Below, piece by piece: positions 1 through 8,814 of a stretch of 26,019 nt of DNA. The notes beneath the pieces were generated by a model. That model was not told where the DNA came from and ran no database searches. It was given only the letters and a program-made list of their open reading frames with translations. Both the position numbers and the translations under genes were made by a program. Source of the DNA: Hydrogenophaga sp. (GTDB lineage Bacteria > Pseudomonadota > Gammaproteobacteria > Burkholderiales > Burkholderiaceae_C); NCBI GenBank assembly GCA_020047875.1, contig JAIFNE010000217.1, positions 1 through 26,019 on the forward strand, read 5' to 3'. Each line of letters begins with the position of its first letter. Within the stretch, counting starts at the first letter, position 1.

Positions 1-1020
1 CTGCCGGGCCGGCTGGAGGCTTCGCGTGTGGCCGAGGTGCGGGCGCGGGCGGCCGGCATTCTGCAGCAGCGCGTGTTCCGCGAGGGCAGCGACGTGAAGG
101 CCGGTCAGCTGTTGTTCCGCATCGATCCAGCCCCCTACGCGGCCGCGGTGCAAAGCGCCGAAGCCTCGGTGGCGCGCGCGCAGGCCAGCCGCACGCAGGC
201 CACCGCGCTGGCCACCCGCTACCAGCCCTTGCTGGCCGAGAACGCCATCAGCCAGCAGGAATACGCCAACGCCGTGGCCGCCCAACAGGCGGCCGAGGCC
301 GATGTGGCCGTGGCCCAGGCGGCGCTGCAGACGGCGCGCATCAACCTCGGTTACGCCAGCGTCACCGCGCCGATTGCCGGGCGCATCGGCCGCTCGCTGG
401 TCACTGAGGGTGCGCTGGTTGGCCAGGGCCAGGCCACGGCGCTGGCGGTGATTCAGCAGGTGGACCCGCTGTTTGTGAACTTCACCCAGTCGGCAGCGGA
501 GGTTTTGCGCCTGCGGCGCTCGCTGGAAGCGGGGCAACTCAAGGGCGCTGGTGCCGGCGCGGCGAGTGTGCGTGTGGTGCTGGAGGATGGCAGCGCATAC
601 GGACTGCCCGGCAAGCTGCTGTTCTCCGATCTCACGGTCGATCCCGCCACCAGCCAGATCACGCTGCGCGCCGAGGTGCCCAACCCGGACGGCGCGTTGC
701 TGCCCGGCCTGTATGTGCGGGTGCGTCTGGAGCAGGCCACCGCGCGTGACGCCATCACCCTGCCGCAGCAGGCGGTGACGCGCTCGGCCCAGGGCGACAC
801 GGTGATGGTGGTGGACAGCGAGGGCAAGGTGGCGCCGAGGCCGGTGAAGGTGGGTGGCCAGCAGAACGGGCAGTGGGTGGTGCTGGACGGTCTGAAGGCC
901 GGCGAGCAGGTCATGGTGGACGGCTTTCAGAAGCTGCGCGGCGGTGCGCCGGTGAAGCCGGTGCCGTGGACGCCGCCGGGCGAGCGCAAGGCCGCCGCGC
1001 CCAAGTCCGAAGCCAAGTAA
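1..1020 (+). CDS. RND efflux periplasmic adaptor (AcrA/MexA family), 5'-truncated
   Basis: This is the membrane-fusion subunit that bridges an inner-membrane RND pump and an outer-membrane channel in the periplasm. The frame is open from base 1, and the first visible residues (LPGRLEASRVAEVRARAAG) match the beta-barrel/lipoyl region that follows the signal peptide in AcrA. The signal peptide and lipobox are therefore off the left edge, and the GTG at 28 is not the true start. A lipoyl half-motif is followed by a coiled-coil hairpin rich in Ala and Gln (about residues 45-110). Next come the second lipoyl half (TARINLGYASVTAPIAGRIG) and the beta-barrel (LLPGLYVRVRLEQ). The C-terminus is Lys/Ala-rich. 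The stop lies 12 bases before the pump gene, so the two are co-transcribed. Substrates cannot be inferred. Confidence 0.95.
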   Translation: MPGRLEASRVAEVRARAAGILQQRVFREGSDVKAGQLLFRIDPAPYAAAVQSAEASVARAQASRTQATALATRYQPLLAENAISQQEYANAVAAQQAAEADVAVAQAALQTARINLGYASVTAPIAGRIGRSLVTEGALVGQGQATALAVIQQVDPLFVNFTQSAAEVLRLRRSLEAGQLKGAGAGAASVRVVLEDGSAYGLPGKLLFSDLTVDPATSQITLRAEVPNPDGALLPGLYVRVRLEQATARDAITLPQQAVTRSAQGDTVMVVDSEGKVAPRPVKVGGQQNGQWVVLDGLKAGEQVMVDGFQKLRGGAPVKPVPWTPPGERKAAAPKSEAK

Positions 1021-1032
1021 GGGCCGCACAGC

Positions 1033-4000
1033 ATGGCTCAGTTTTTCATCAACCGGCCCATCTTCGCGTGGGTGATCGCGTTGTTTGTGATGGTGCTCGG
1101 CGTGGTGTCCATCACCCAGCTGCCGGTGTCCCAATACCCGCCGGTGGCGCCGCCGTCCATCGTGGTGTCGGCCGCCTACCCCGGCGCCTCGGCCACGACG
1201 CTGGAGAACAGCGTGTTGTCGGTGATCGAGCAGGAAATGAACGGCTCGCCGGGCCTGATCTACATGGAAGCGGTGGCCCAGGCCAACGGCACCGGCAACC
1301 TCACGCTGAGCTTTGAGCCGGGCACCGACCCCGATCTGGCGCAGGTCGATGTGCAGAACCGGCTCGCCCGGGCCACGCCGCGCCTGCCGCAGGCCGTGAT
1401 CCAGCAAGGTGTGCGGGTCGACAAATCGCGCGGCAACTTCCTGATGTTCGTCATGCTGTCGTCCACCGACGGCAAGCTGGAGCCGGTGGCGCTGGGCGAT
1501 TACGCCTCGCGCAGCATCGTGCCCGAGCTGCAGCGCGTGCCGGGCGTGGGCCAGGTGCAGCTGTTTGGCACCGAGCGCGCGATGCGGATCTGGGTCGATC
1601 CGGCCAAGCTGATCGGCTTCAACCTGAGTTCGGCCGACGTGACCGCGGCCATCCGCGCGCAGAACGCCCAGGTGTCGGCCGGCGAGATTGGTGCCCTGCC
1701 CAACCTGGCGGGCCAGGGCATTGCCGCCACCGTCATCGTCAACGGCCAGCTGTCCACCGTGGAGCAGTTTGGCAATGTGGTGCTGCGCGCGCTGCCCGAC
1801 GGCGCCACCGTGCGCCTGAAAGACGTGGCCCGCATCGAGCTCGGCGCCCAGGCGTATGCCACCTCGGCCCGGCTCAACGGCCAGCCAGCCACCGGCATCG
1901 GCATCCAGCTCTCGCCCGAGGGCAACGCGCTGGCCACCGCCCGTGCGGTGCGCGACAAGATGGCTGAGCTGGAGCGCTTCTTCCCGCAGGGCGTGGGCTA
2001 TGCGGTGCCGTTTGACAGCTCCCGCTTCGTCAGCATTTCCATCCAGCAGGTGGCGATCACGCTGCTGGAAGCGGTGGGCCTGGTGTTCCTGGTGATGTTC
2101 CTGTTTCTGCAGAACATCCGCTACACCTTCATTCCCACCATCGTGGTGCCGATCGCTCTGCTCGGCACGTTTGCCACGCTGCTGGCCATGGGGTTCTCCA
2201 TCAACGTGCTCACCATGTTCGGCATGGTGCTGGTGATCGGCATCGTGGTGGACGATGCCATCGTCGTGGTGGAAAACGTCGAACGCATCATGAGCGAAGA
2301 AGGCCTCTCGCCGCGAGAGGCCACCAAGAAGGCCATGAGCCAGATCTCTGGCGCCATCATCGGCATGACGCTGGTGCTGATCGCGGTGTTCGTGCCGCTG
2401 GCCTTCTTCAGCGGTGCCATCGGCAACATCTACCGGCAGTTTGCGGCGGTGATGGGGGTGTCCATCACCTTCTCGGCGTTCTTTGCGCTTTCCCTCACGC
2501 CCGCGCTGTGCGCCACGCTGCTCAAGCCGGTGCCAGCGGGGCACCACCTGGAAAAGAAGGGCTTCTTCGGCTGGTTCAACCGGGGGTTCAAACGCACCGC
2601 CGTGGGCTATGAACGCGGTGTGGCGGCGCTGCTGCCGCGCGCCGGGCGCACCATGGTGGTGTACGTCGCCATCGTGGCGGCGGCGGTGCTGGTCTACAAC
2701 CGGCTGCCCACTTCGTTCCTGCCCAACGAGGACCAGGGCAACCTGCTGATCAACGTGCAGCTGCCGCCGGGCGCCACCCAGGAGCGCACCCGCGCCGTGA
2801 TGGAACAGGTGGAAGACTTCATGCTGAAGCAGCCCGAGGTGCAGAGCATGGTCGGCGTGCTCGGCTTCAGCTTTTCTGGCCAGGGGCAGAACGCCGCGCT
2901 GGTGTTCGTCACCCTCAAAGACTGGGCCGAGCGCACCGAGCCCGGCAGTTCGGCCGAGGCGGTGGCGGGTCGGGCGTTTGGCGCGCTCTCGGGCATTCGC
3001 GATGCGTTCATCCTGCCGTTGAGCCCGCCACCGATCCGCGAGCTGGGCAACTCCTCTGGTTTCAGCTTCCGCCTGCAGGACCGCGCCGGCCTGGGGCGCG
3101 AGGCCCTGCTGGCCGCGCGGGGGCAGCTGCTGGGCATGGCATCGCAAAGCAAGATCATCACCGGCGTGCGGCCGGACGGCCTGGAAGACGCGCCGCAGCT
3201 GCAGCTGGACATTGACCGCGACCGGGCCAATGCTTTGGGCGTGGGATTTGACGCCATCAACAGCGCGGTGGCCACCGCGCTGGGCTCCAGCTATGTCAAT
3301 GACTTCCCCAACAGCGGCCGGTTGCAGCGCGTCGTGGTACAGGCCGATGCCGCCGCGCGCATGCAGCCCGACGACCTGCTGCGCCTGAACGTGCTCAACA
3401 ACCAGGGCAAGGCGGTGCCGCTGTCGGCCTTTGCCAGCACGCGCTGGGCCAATGGCGCGATGCAGACGGTGCGCTACAACGGCTACCCCGCCATGCGCAT
3501 CAGCGGCAGCGCAGCGCCCGGCTTCAGCACCGGCGACGCGCTGCTGGAGATGGAGCGTCTGGCCGGCCAGCTGCCCGCCGGCTTCGGCTTCGAATGGTCC
3601 GGCCAGTCGCGCGAAGAAAAGCTGGCCGGCGCCCAGGCCATGGTGCTGTATGCGTTTGCCATCCTGGCGGTGTTCCTGTGCCTGGCCGCGCTCTATGAAA
3701 GCTGGACCGTGCCGCTGGCCGTGATCCTGGTGGTGCCGCTGGGGGTGCTTGGCGTGTTGCTGGCCACGTTGCTCAGGGCGTATTCCAACGACGTTTACTT
3801 TCAGGTGGGGTTGGTCACCATCATTGGCCTGTCGGCGAAAAACGCGATTCTGATCATCGAGTTTGCCAAGGACCTGCAGGCGCAGGGCAAGACCGCAGTG
3901 GAGGCTGCGCTGGCTGCTGCGCATCTGCGTTTTCGCCCCATCATCATGACCTCGATGGCCTTTGCCTTGGGCGTGTTGCCGCTGGTGCTCGCCACCGGCG

Positions 4001-4173
4001 CGGGCTCGGCCAGCCAGCGCGCCATCGGCACCGGCGTGTTGGGCGGCATGATCACCGGCACCGTGCTGGCGGTGATCTTCGTGCCGGTGTTTTTTGTGGT
4101 GGTGCGCACGCTGTTCAAGGGCGGCGAGCGTCAGCCGCAGCCAGACGCCGAGGCGGCTGCCAAACATGGGTAA
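1033..4173 (+). CDS. RND multidrug efflux pump, inner-membrane transporter (AcrB/MexB, HAE1 family)
   Basis: This is a proton-driven tripartite efflux pump subunit of 1046 aa, the standard length for the HAE1 family, and it appears intact. It starts MAQFFINRPIFAWVIA, the usual AcrB N-terminal amphipathic/TM1 motif. The proton relay is present: Asp407-Asp408 in TM4 (VVDDAIVVVE) and Lys936 in TM10 (GLSAKNAILIIEF), equivalent to D407/D408/K940 of E. coli AcrB. Two large periplasmic loops follow TM1 and TM7. It is the middle gene of an adaptor-pump-channel operon. An AAGG-type ribosome binding site lies upstream of 1033. Amphiphilic drugs, dyes or solvents are the usual substrates of the family, but nothing here shows which ones apply. 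Confidence 0.97.
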   Translation: MAQFFINRPIFAWVIALFVMVLGVVSITQLPVSQYPPVAPPSIVVSAAYPGASATTLENSVLSVIEQEMNGSPGLIYMEAVAQANGTGNLTLSFEPGTDPDLAQVDVQNRLARATPRLPQAVIQQGVRVDKSRGNFLMFVMLSSTDGKLEPVALGDYASRSIVPELQRVPGVGQVQLFGTERAMRIWVDPAKLIGFNLSSADVTAAIRAQNAQVSAGEIGALPNLAGQGIAATVIVNGQLSTVEQFGNVVLRALPDGATVRLKDVARIELGAQAYATSARLNGQPATGIGIQLSPEGNALATARAVRDKMAELERFFPQGVGYAVPFDSSRFVSISIQQVAITLLEAVGLVFLVMFLFLQNIRYTFIPTIVVPIALLGTFATLLAMGFSINVLTMFGMVLVIGIVVDDAIVVVENVERIMSEEGLSPREATKKAMSQISGAIIGMTLVLIAVFVPLAFFSGAIGNIYRQFAAVMGVSITFSAFFALSLTPALCATLLKPVPAGHHLEKKGFFGWFNRGFKRTAVGYERGVAALLPRAGRTMVVYVAIVAAAVLVYNRLPTSFLPNEDQGNLLINVQLPPGATQERTRAVMEQVEDFMLKQPEVQSMVGVLGFSFSGQGQNAALVFVTLKDWAERTEPGSSAEAVAGRAFGALSGIRDAFILPLSPPPIRELGNSSGFSFRLQDRAGLGREALLAARGQLLGMASQSKIITGVRPDGLEDAPQLQLDIDRDRANALGVGFDAINSAVATALGSSYVNDFPNSGRLQRVVVQADAAARMQPDDLLRLNVLNNQGKAVPLSAFASTRWANGAMQTVRYNGYPAMRISGSAAPGFSTGDALLEMERLAGQLPAGFGFEWSGQSREEKLAGAQAMVLYAFAILAVFLCLAALYESWTVPLAVILVVPLGVLGVLLATLLRAYSNDVYFQVGLVTIIGLSAKNAILIIEFAKDLQAQGKTAVEAALAAAHLRFRPIIMTSMAFALGVLPLVLATGAGSASQRAIGTGVLGGMITGTVLAVIFVPVFFVVVRTLFKGGERQPQPDAEAAAKHG

Positions 4174-4234
4174 CCGCCTGCCACGCTTCTCCCGCGTCGT
4201 GGCGCTGTGCGCCAAGCCAGTTGGAATTCAGGAC

Positions 4235-5626
4235 ATGACCTTTCCCCAAAACCTGCGCCCTGTCGCCCTCAGCCTGTTGAGCCTGGCGCTCGCGGGCTGC
4301 TCGCTCATTCCGGTCAACGAACGGCCACCTTTGCCTGTGCCTGCGAGCTTCCCGGGTCAAGCTGCAGACCAGGCGGCGGGCCAGCCGGTGGCAGCAATGC
4401 GCTGGCAGGAATTCGTGGCCGACGCCCGCCTGCGCGAGCTGATCGATCTGGCGCTGGCCAACAACCGCGACCTTCGCCTGGCCACGCTCAACATGGAGCA
4501 GGTGCGCGCGCAGTACCAGATCCGCCGCGCCGACCAGTTCCCCACGCTCAACCTGGGCGCCAGCGGCAGCCGCCAACCCACCTCAAGCGGTGGCAGCAGC
4601 ACCAGCTACAGCGTGGGTCTGAGCCTGAGCAGCTGGGAGATCGATTTCTTTGGCCGCGTCGCCAGCCTCAAGGAGGCCGCGCTGGCGCAGTACCTCGCCA
4701 GCGAGGAGGCGCAGCGCGCCGCGCAGACCAGCCTGGTCGCGGCGGTGGCCAGCACCTGGCTCAGCCTGCAGGCCAATGACGATCTGCTGGCTCTGACCCG
4801 GCGCACCCTGGCCACCCGGCAAGACTCGTTGCGCCTGATTCAGCTGCGTTTTGACAACGGTGCCAGTTCTGCGCTGGATCTTCGCCAGGCCGAGTCGCTC
4901 ACGGCAGCGGCCCAGGCAGCGCTGGCGCAGCAGCAGCGGCTGCGCGCGCTCGATCTGAACGCGCTGACCCTGCTGGTGGGGCAGGCCGTGCCCGATGCCC
5001 TGGTGGCCCCACAAACCGCTCCCGCGCCGCCGCTGTTTAGCGCGGTGCCGGCGGGCTTGCCCTCCGACTTGCTGACCCGGCGGGCCGATATCCGCCAGGC
5101 CGAGCAGCAGCTGGCGGCCGCCAACGCCAGCATTGGCGCCGCGCGCGCCGCCTTTTTCCCGCGCATCTCGCTCACCGCCGGTTTTGGCTCGGTGAGCAAC
5201 GAGCTCTCCGGTCTGTTCAAAGACGGCTCCTGGGGTTTCTCGCTGTCACCGCAGGCGCTGCTGCCTGTCTTTGACGCTGGCCGCAACCAGGCCAATCTGG
5301 ACGCCGCGCAGGCCGCTCGCGCCATCGCGGTGGCCCAGTACGAAAAGGCCATCCAGACCGCCTTTCGCGAGGTGGCCGATGCGCTGGCGGGTCGCGCCAA
5401 GCTGGGGGAGCAGGTGCGTGCGCTGCAGGCGCAGGCCACGGCCGAGTCCGAGCGTTTCCGCCTGAGTGAGCTGCGCTACCGCAATGGCGTGGCGAGTTTT
5501 CTCGACGTGCTCGATGCCCAGCGCTCGCTGTTTGCCACCCAGCAGGCCTTGGCGCTCAGCCAGCTGGCTTTGCAGCAGAACCAGGTGGCGCTGTACCGGG
5601 CGCTGGGGGGTGGCTGGGGGGAGTGA
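4235..5626 (+). CDS. Outer-membrane efflux lipoprotein (OprM/NodT family)
   Basis: This is the TolC-like trimeric outer-membrane channel of the preceding RND pump. The ATG at 4235 is chosen because it gives a clean lipoprotein signal: MTFPQN, a hydrophobic stretch, then the lipobox LALAGC with Cys at about residue 23. An in-frame ATG at 4166 overlaps the pump stop and would add 23 residues before that signal, so it is less likely. The mature protein of about 440 aa shows the two OEP repeats typical of NodT proteins, including RRADIRQAEQQLAAANA and the C-terminal YRNGVASFLDVLDAQRSL. Both are long alpha-helical barrel segments. The operon arrangement is the same as MexAB-OprM. A GTGATATCAC palindrome spans its stop codon. 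Confidence 0.95.
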   Translation: MTFPQNLRPVALSLLSLALAGCSLIPVNERPPLPVPASFPGQAADQAAGQPVAAMRWQEFVADARLRELIDLALANNRDLRLATLNMEQVRAQYQIRRADQFPTLNLGASGSRQPTSSGGSSTSYSVGLSLSSWEIDFFGRVASLKEAALAQYLASEEAQRAAQTSLVAAVASTWLSLQANDDLLALTRRTLATRQDSLRLIQLRFDNGASSALDLRQAESLTAAAQAALAQQQRLRALDLNALTLLVGQAVPDALVAPQTAPAPPLFSAVPAGLPSDLLTRRADIRQAEQQLAAANASIGAARAAFFPRISLTAGFGSVSNELSGLFKDGSWGFSLSPQALLPVFDAGRNQANLDAAQAARAIAVAQYEKAIQTAFREVADALAGRAKLGEQVRALQAQATAESERFRLSELRYRNGVASFLDVLDAQRSLFATQQALALSQLALQQNQVALYRALGGGWGE

Positions 5627-5638
5627 TATCACCCCCAC

Positions 5639-5748
5639 GCTCCACCGCTGCGCGGGTCGCTTCCCCCCGAGGGGGCTGGGCCTGCCTTGGGGCGGCCCGG
5701 CGGCTGGCCCGTTTCCCCCGCGCTGCGCTGCTGCGCGGGTGGCTTGCG
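5639..5748. repeat. GC-rich palindromic intergenic repeat between convergent genes
   Basis: This region contains several nested hairpins: a C-run/G-run pair at about 5664-5676, GGGCC...GGCCC just after it, and a near-direct repeat of GCTGCGCGGGT at about 5646 and 5730. It resembles the interspersed GC-rich repeats common in Comamonadaceae genomes, which is recognition rather than a search result. It separates two convergent genes and probably stops transcription from both sides. Confidence 0.45.
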
Positions 5749-5749
5749 G

Positions 5750-6631
5750 TCAGGCGGGCAGATCGTAAAAGCGCTGGATGGTGGTCCAGGCGGTTGCCGG
5801 GTCGTCGGCATAGCTGAACAGCTGGAGGTCTTCCGCTGAAATGGTGCCTTCCTCGACCAGCGCATCCAGGTTGAGCAGGCGTTTCCAGTAGCCGCTGCCA
5901 AACAACACGATGGGCAGCGGCTTGGCCTTCTTGCACTGCACCAGGGTGATCACCTCGAACAGCTCGTCCAGCGTGCCGAAGCCACCGGGAAACGCCACCA
6001 GGGCCTTGGCGCGCATCATGAAGTGCATCTTGCGCAGCGCGAAGTAGTGGAACTTGAAGCTCAGTTCGGGCGAGATGAAGCGGTTGCCCTCCTGCTCGTG
6101 GGGCAGGGCGATGTTCAGCCCCACGTTGAGGGCGCCCTCATCGTGCGCGCCGCGGTTGGCCGCTTCCATGATGCCCGGGCCGCCGCCGGTGCAGATGTAG
6201 AGCTGGTCTTCTTGGGGGCAGCGCTGGCTGTAGCGCGCCACGGTGCGCGCGAATTGGCGCGCATGCTCGTAGTACGGTGCGTTGCGCAGCAGGGTTTGGG
6301 CGCGCGCCACTGCCTGTGCGTCGCCCTGGGCTTCGGCCTCGGCCAGCAAAGTTTGTGCCTCCTGGGTGTCGCGAAAGCGCGCGCTGCCGAACACCACGAC
6401 GGTGTTTTCGATTCCCAGATCTTGCTGGGCCAGATCGGGCTTGAGCATTTCAAGCTGGAAGCGTATGCCCCGCGTTTCGCGCCGCAGCAGGAATTCGGGG
6501 TCGGCAAACGCAAGGCGGTAGGCATCGGCTTGGAGCGCGTTGCCGTTGCTGGCGTGGGCTTGCAGCTCGGCCCAGGCATCGGCCAGGCGGCGCTCGGTGA
6601 TGTGCTGGGTCAGGTGTTCGGTGCTTGGCAA
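5750..6631 (-). CDS. LOG family protein (TIGR00730-like Rossmann-fold nucleotide hydrolase)
   Basis: This is a member of the LOG ('lysine decarboxylase'-like) family. Several members cleave nucleoside 5'-monophosphates, including cytokinin ribotides, to the base and ribose-phosphate. The two family motifs are present: GGGPGIMEAANRGA and PGGFGTLDELFE, which form the phosphate-binding and catalytic site. A Rossmann start (NTVVVFGSARF) lies about 80 residues in, so the protein carries an N-terminal extension relative to minimal LOG proteins. No ATG fits. I chose TTG at 6631 because GGAG precedes it at a good distance. A TTG at 6709 is also open but abuts the efp terminator. The substrate is not determinable from the sequence. 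Confidence 0.85.
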   Translation of the reverse strand: MPSTEHLTQHITERRLADAWAELQAHASNGNALQADAYRLAFADPEFLLRRETRGIRFQLEMLKPDLAQQDLGIENTVVVFGSARFRDTQEAQTLLAEAEAQGDAQAVARAQTLLRNAPYYEHARQFARTVARYSQRCPQEDQLYICTGGGPGIMEAANRGAHDEGALNVGLNIALPHEQEGNRFISPELSFKFHYFALRKMHFMMRAKALVAFPGGFGTLDELFEVITLVQCKKAKPLPIVLFGSGYWKRLLNLDALVEEGTISAEDLQLFSYADDPATAWTTIQRFYDLPA

Positions 6632-6712
6632 GGAAGTCTCCAGAAAGGGTGGTTTTAGCAGGTCAACGGTCCGCGCGATCCGCGCCGGGCGGTGGGCTTT
6701 CACGCACAACGC

Positions 6713-6737
6713 AAAAAGGCTCCCGAGGGAGCCTTTT
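6713..6737 (-). terminator. Rho-independent terminator of efp
   Basis: The stem GGCTCC/GGAGCC has a CGAG tetraloop and is extended by A4/T4 on both sides. It lies 27 bases past the efp stop on the minus strand and just before the LOG gene, which therefore needs its own promoter or read-through. Confidence 0.85.
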
Positions 6738-6763
6738 GGAGGTTTTAGGCAGGCAGAACAGCC

Positions 6764-7318
6764 TCAGACCCGTTTGCGGTACTCGCCGGTGCGGGTGTCC
6801 ACCTCGATTTTGTCGCCCTGGGCCACAAACAGTGGCACCGAGACTTCGAAGCCGGTGGCGATCTTGGCCGGCTTGAGCACCTTGCCGGACGTGTCGCCCT
6901 TGACGGCGGGTTCCGTCCAGGTGATTTCGCGCTCCACGCTGGTGGGCAGTTCGACCGAAATGGCCTTGCCGTCGTAGAACACCACTTCCACCGTCATGCC
7001 GTCTTCCAGGTAGTTCAGCGCGTCGCCCATGTTTTCGGCTTCGACTTCGTACTGGTTGTAATCAGCGTCCATGCAGACGTACATCGGGTCGGCGAAGTAG
7101 GAGTAGGTGCACTCCTTCTTCTCCAGAATGATCTGGTCCATTTTGTCGTCGGCCTTGCAGACGACTTCGGTGGCCATGTTGTTGAGCAGGGCCTTGAGTT
7201 TGAGGCGGACCGTGGCCGCGCCACGGCCGCCGCGGCTGTACTCGGTCTTCAACACGATCATGGGGTCTTTGCCGTGCATGATCACATTGCCGGCGCGCAG
7301 TTCTTGGGCGATCTTCAT
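6764..7318 (-). CDS. efp: Translation elongation factor P
   Basis: EF-P binds between the P and E sites of the ribosome and relieves stalling at polyproline. The product is 184 aa, the usual length, with an N-terminal KOW-like domain and two OB domains. The modification loop reads TEYSRGGRGAA with arginine at position 32, not lysine. This is the EarP-type EF-P that is rhamnosylated on Arg32, rather than the EpmA/lysine type. The gene for that enzyme lies directly upstream. The start ATG at 7318 gives the standard N-terminus MKIAQELRAGN; an ATG two codons earlier (7324) is also possible. A GGAA ribosome binding site precedes it. A 152-base spacer separates it from earP, and a strong terminator follows. 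Confidence 0.97.
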   Translation of the reverse strand: MKIAQELRAGNVIMHGKDPMIVLKTEYSRGGRGAATVRLKLKALLNNMATEVVCKADDKMDQIILEKKECTYSYFADPMYVCMDADYNQYEVEAENMGDALNYLEDGMTVEVVFYDGKAISVELPTSVEREITWTEPAVKGDTSGKVLKPAKIATGFEVSVPLFVAQGDKIEVDTRTGEYRKRV

Positions 7319-7467
7319 AAACATTCCAACGGTTGGGCCGCAGGTTCCGGCAGGGCTGAAGTGCCCGGGAACGGTGCTGGTGGCTGCGATCTGTGCGGCA
7401 AGGCAGAAGGCGGGCGGGGCAGGCCTGCTGGCCTGTGGTGGGCAGCCGGTGATCCGCAAAGCCCTGA

Positions 7468-7473
7468 ATTTTA
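7468..7473 (-). promoter_or_regulatory. Possible -10 element for efp
   Basis: TAAAAT on the minus strand overlaps the earP stop codon and lies about 150 bases before the efp start. No convincing -35 is seen at the right distance. The call rests on the hexamer and on efp needing higher expression than earP. Confidence 0.3.
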
Positions 7474-8589
7474 TCGCCTTTCGGTGACAAAGCCGATCAG
7501 CTGCTGGCTCAGGTCGGCCTGGGCCAGCAGGCGCTCGCGCGCAGCCTGCACACAGTCGCGCCAGTCCTTCACCGTCTGCCAGCCCGGCCACACCCGGCCA
7601 GCGGCCGGGCCGATGCCGTTCCACTGGTGGTGAAAACGGCGCAGCGAGGCCGGCGCCTGAAGCCAGTCCAGAAAGGCTTCGAGCTTGGCGTGGTGGGCGT
7701 CGTCGTGCTGGGGGTAAATCTGCCAGACGAACGGCTGGCCAGCCCAGATGGCGCGCACCAGCGAGTCTTCACCGCGCACGAAGTTGAGCTGGCAGGCCCA
7801 CAGCAGGTGGTCGAATTCGCGCTGCGGCAGCGGCTTCAGTGCGTGGATTTGGATGGCTGGGTCGGTTGGTGCCAGCGCAGCCACCGCCTGCGCCGCGCGG
7901 CCCGGGGTCACCAGCCACTGGCAGGACGGATCGTCTTGCGCGACCTCTCGCATGAGCTGTTCCAGCACCCGCGGTTCGTAGCAGAACAGAGCGACTCGGC
8001 GCGCCTGCAGCTCGTGCAGACCTTGTGCCTGGCACCAGGCCTGCGCATCAAAAGCCGCCTGGCGCGCGGCCAGGTCGGGCTCGCGCAGCAGACCACCGGT
8101 GGCCGGGGTGAAGCCGGGGTAAAAAAACCATTTGCTCAGGCCTCGAAGCGGCCCGCCCGTGACCAGCGAAGGCAGGCGGTGGCAGCGCTCCACCCAGGCC
8201 TCTGCGCTCAGGTACTCCAGGTTGATCCACACCGGCGCCGCGCCGCCGCGGGCCATGTGCTCGGCCAGTCGCGCCGCACATTCGGGCGCCGGATCGCAGC
8301 CGAAGGCCTCGATCCACACCTCGCCCGGCGTCCAGTCGGCCAGCGCATCCGTGGGCAGCGGGTCGCGCCAGTGCCGCACCTGCACACAGGGGACTTCTCC
8401 CTCCAGTGCCCCGGGCGCCATCCAGCGCAGGGGCTCTGGCTGGTCGATCCACAACCGCACCCGCTGGCCCCGCGCTGCCAGGTCGGCGCTGAGGCGCCAG
8501 CACACGCCGATGTCGCCCAGGTTGTCGACCACGCGGCAAAAAATGTCCCAGTGCAAGGCGGGCAGGTGAGGGTTGCAAGCGCTGGTCAT
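7471..8589 (-). CDS. earP: EF-P arginine rhamnosyltransferase EarP
   Basis: EarP transfers rhamnose from dTDP-L-rhamnose to Arg32 of EF-P, which is needed for EF-P activity in this lineage. The 372-aa protein has the GT-B fold signature of the family. Near the N-terminus it reads WDIFCRVVDNLGDIGVCW, with the two Asp residues of the catalytic DNxGD motif at about 22 and 26. The C-terminal nucleotide-sugar site contains RGEDSLVRAIWAGQPFVWQIY. It lies immediately upstream of efp on the same strand, the arrangement conserved in beta- and some gammaproteobacteria. The ATG at 8589 is the only reasonable start. The dTDP-rhamnose supply genes are not in the window. Confidence 0.96.
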   Translation of the reverse strand: MTSACNPHLPALHWDIFCRVVDNLGDIGVCWRLSADLAARGQRVRLWIDQPEPLRWMAPGALEGEVPCVQVRHWRDPLPTDALADWTPGEVWIEAFGCDPAPECAARLAEHMARGGAAPVWINLEYLSAEAWVERCHRLPSLVTGGPLRGLSKWFFYPGFTPATGGLLREPDLAARQAAFDAQAWCQAQGLHELQARRVALFCYEPRVLEQLMREVAQDDPSCQWLVTPGRAAQAVAALAPTDPAIQIHALKPLPQREFDHLLWACQLNFVRGEDSLVRAIWAGQPFVWQIYPQHDDAHHAKLEAFLDWLQAPASLRRFHHQWNGIGPAAGRVWPGWQTVKDWRDCVQAARERLLAQADLSQQLIGFVTERR

Positions 8590-8700
8590 GGGCGAATGAT
8601 GCCGCAGCCAGGACCCTGTCGGGCTTGGGGCGCCGATCAGCGAAAACCGAAGGTTTCATCAAAAATGGCCCCAGCGAGGTCAGTTTTTGCCCGATTCACC

Positions 8701-8723
8701 GCCCCATAGCCCGGCTATGGGGC
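8701..8723. repeat. Perfect 10-bp hairpin in the earP/uvrC divergent spacer
   Basis: GCCCCATAGC and GCTATGGGGC are separated by three bases, between the divergent earP and uvrC genes. It is not followed by a T-run directly, although AGGGAAAAAATGG lies shortly after. The rest of this 225-base spacer shows nothing clear apart from the -10-like sequence next to uvrC. Confidence 0.6.
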
Positions 8724-8814
8724 AAGAAGCAGGGAAAAAATGGACCGCTGCGGCCGATTTGTAGCCGGCGCTCCCCAAGTCCGACAGGCTCCTCGCGCCG
8801 CCACAATACGGGTC

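Noticed and set aside
4094..4234. Longer start for the outer-membrane lipoprotein
   Set aside because: It would place 23 or more residues before a clean lipoprotein signal peptide.
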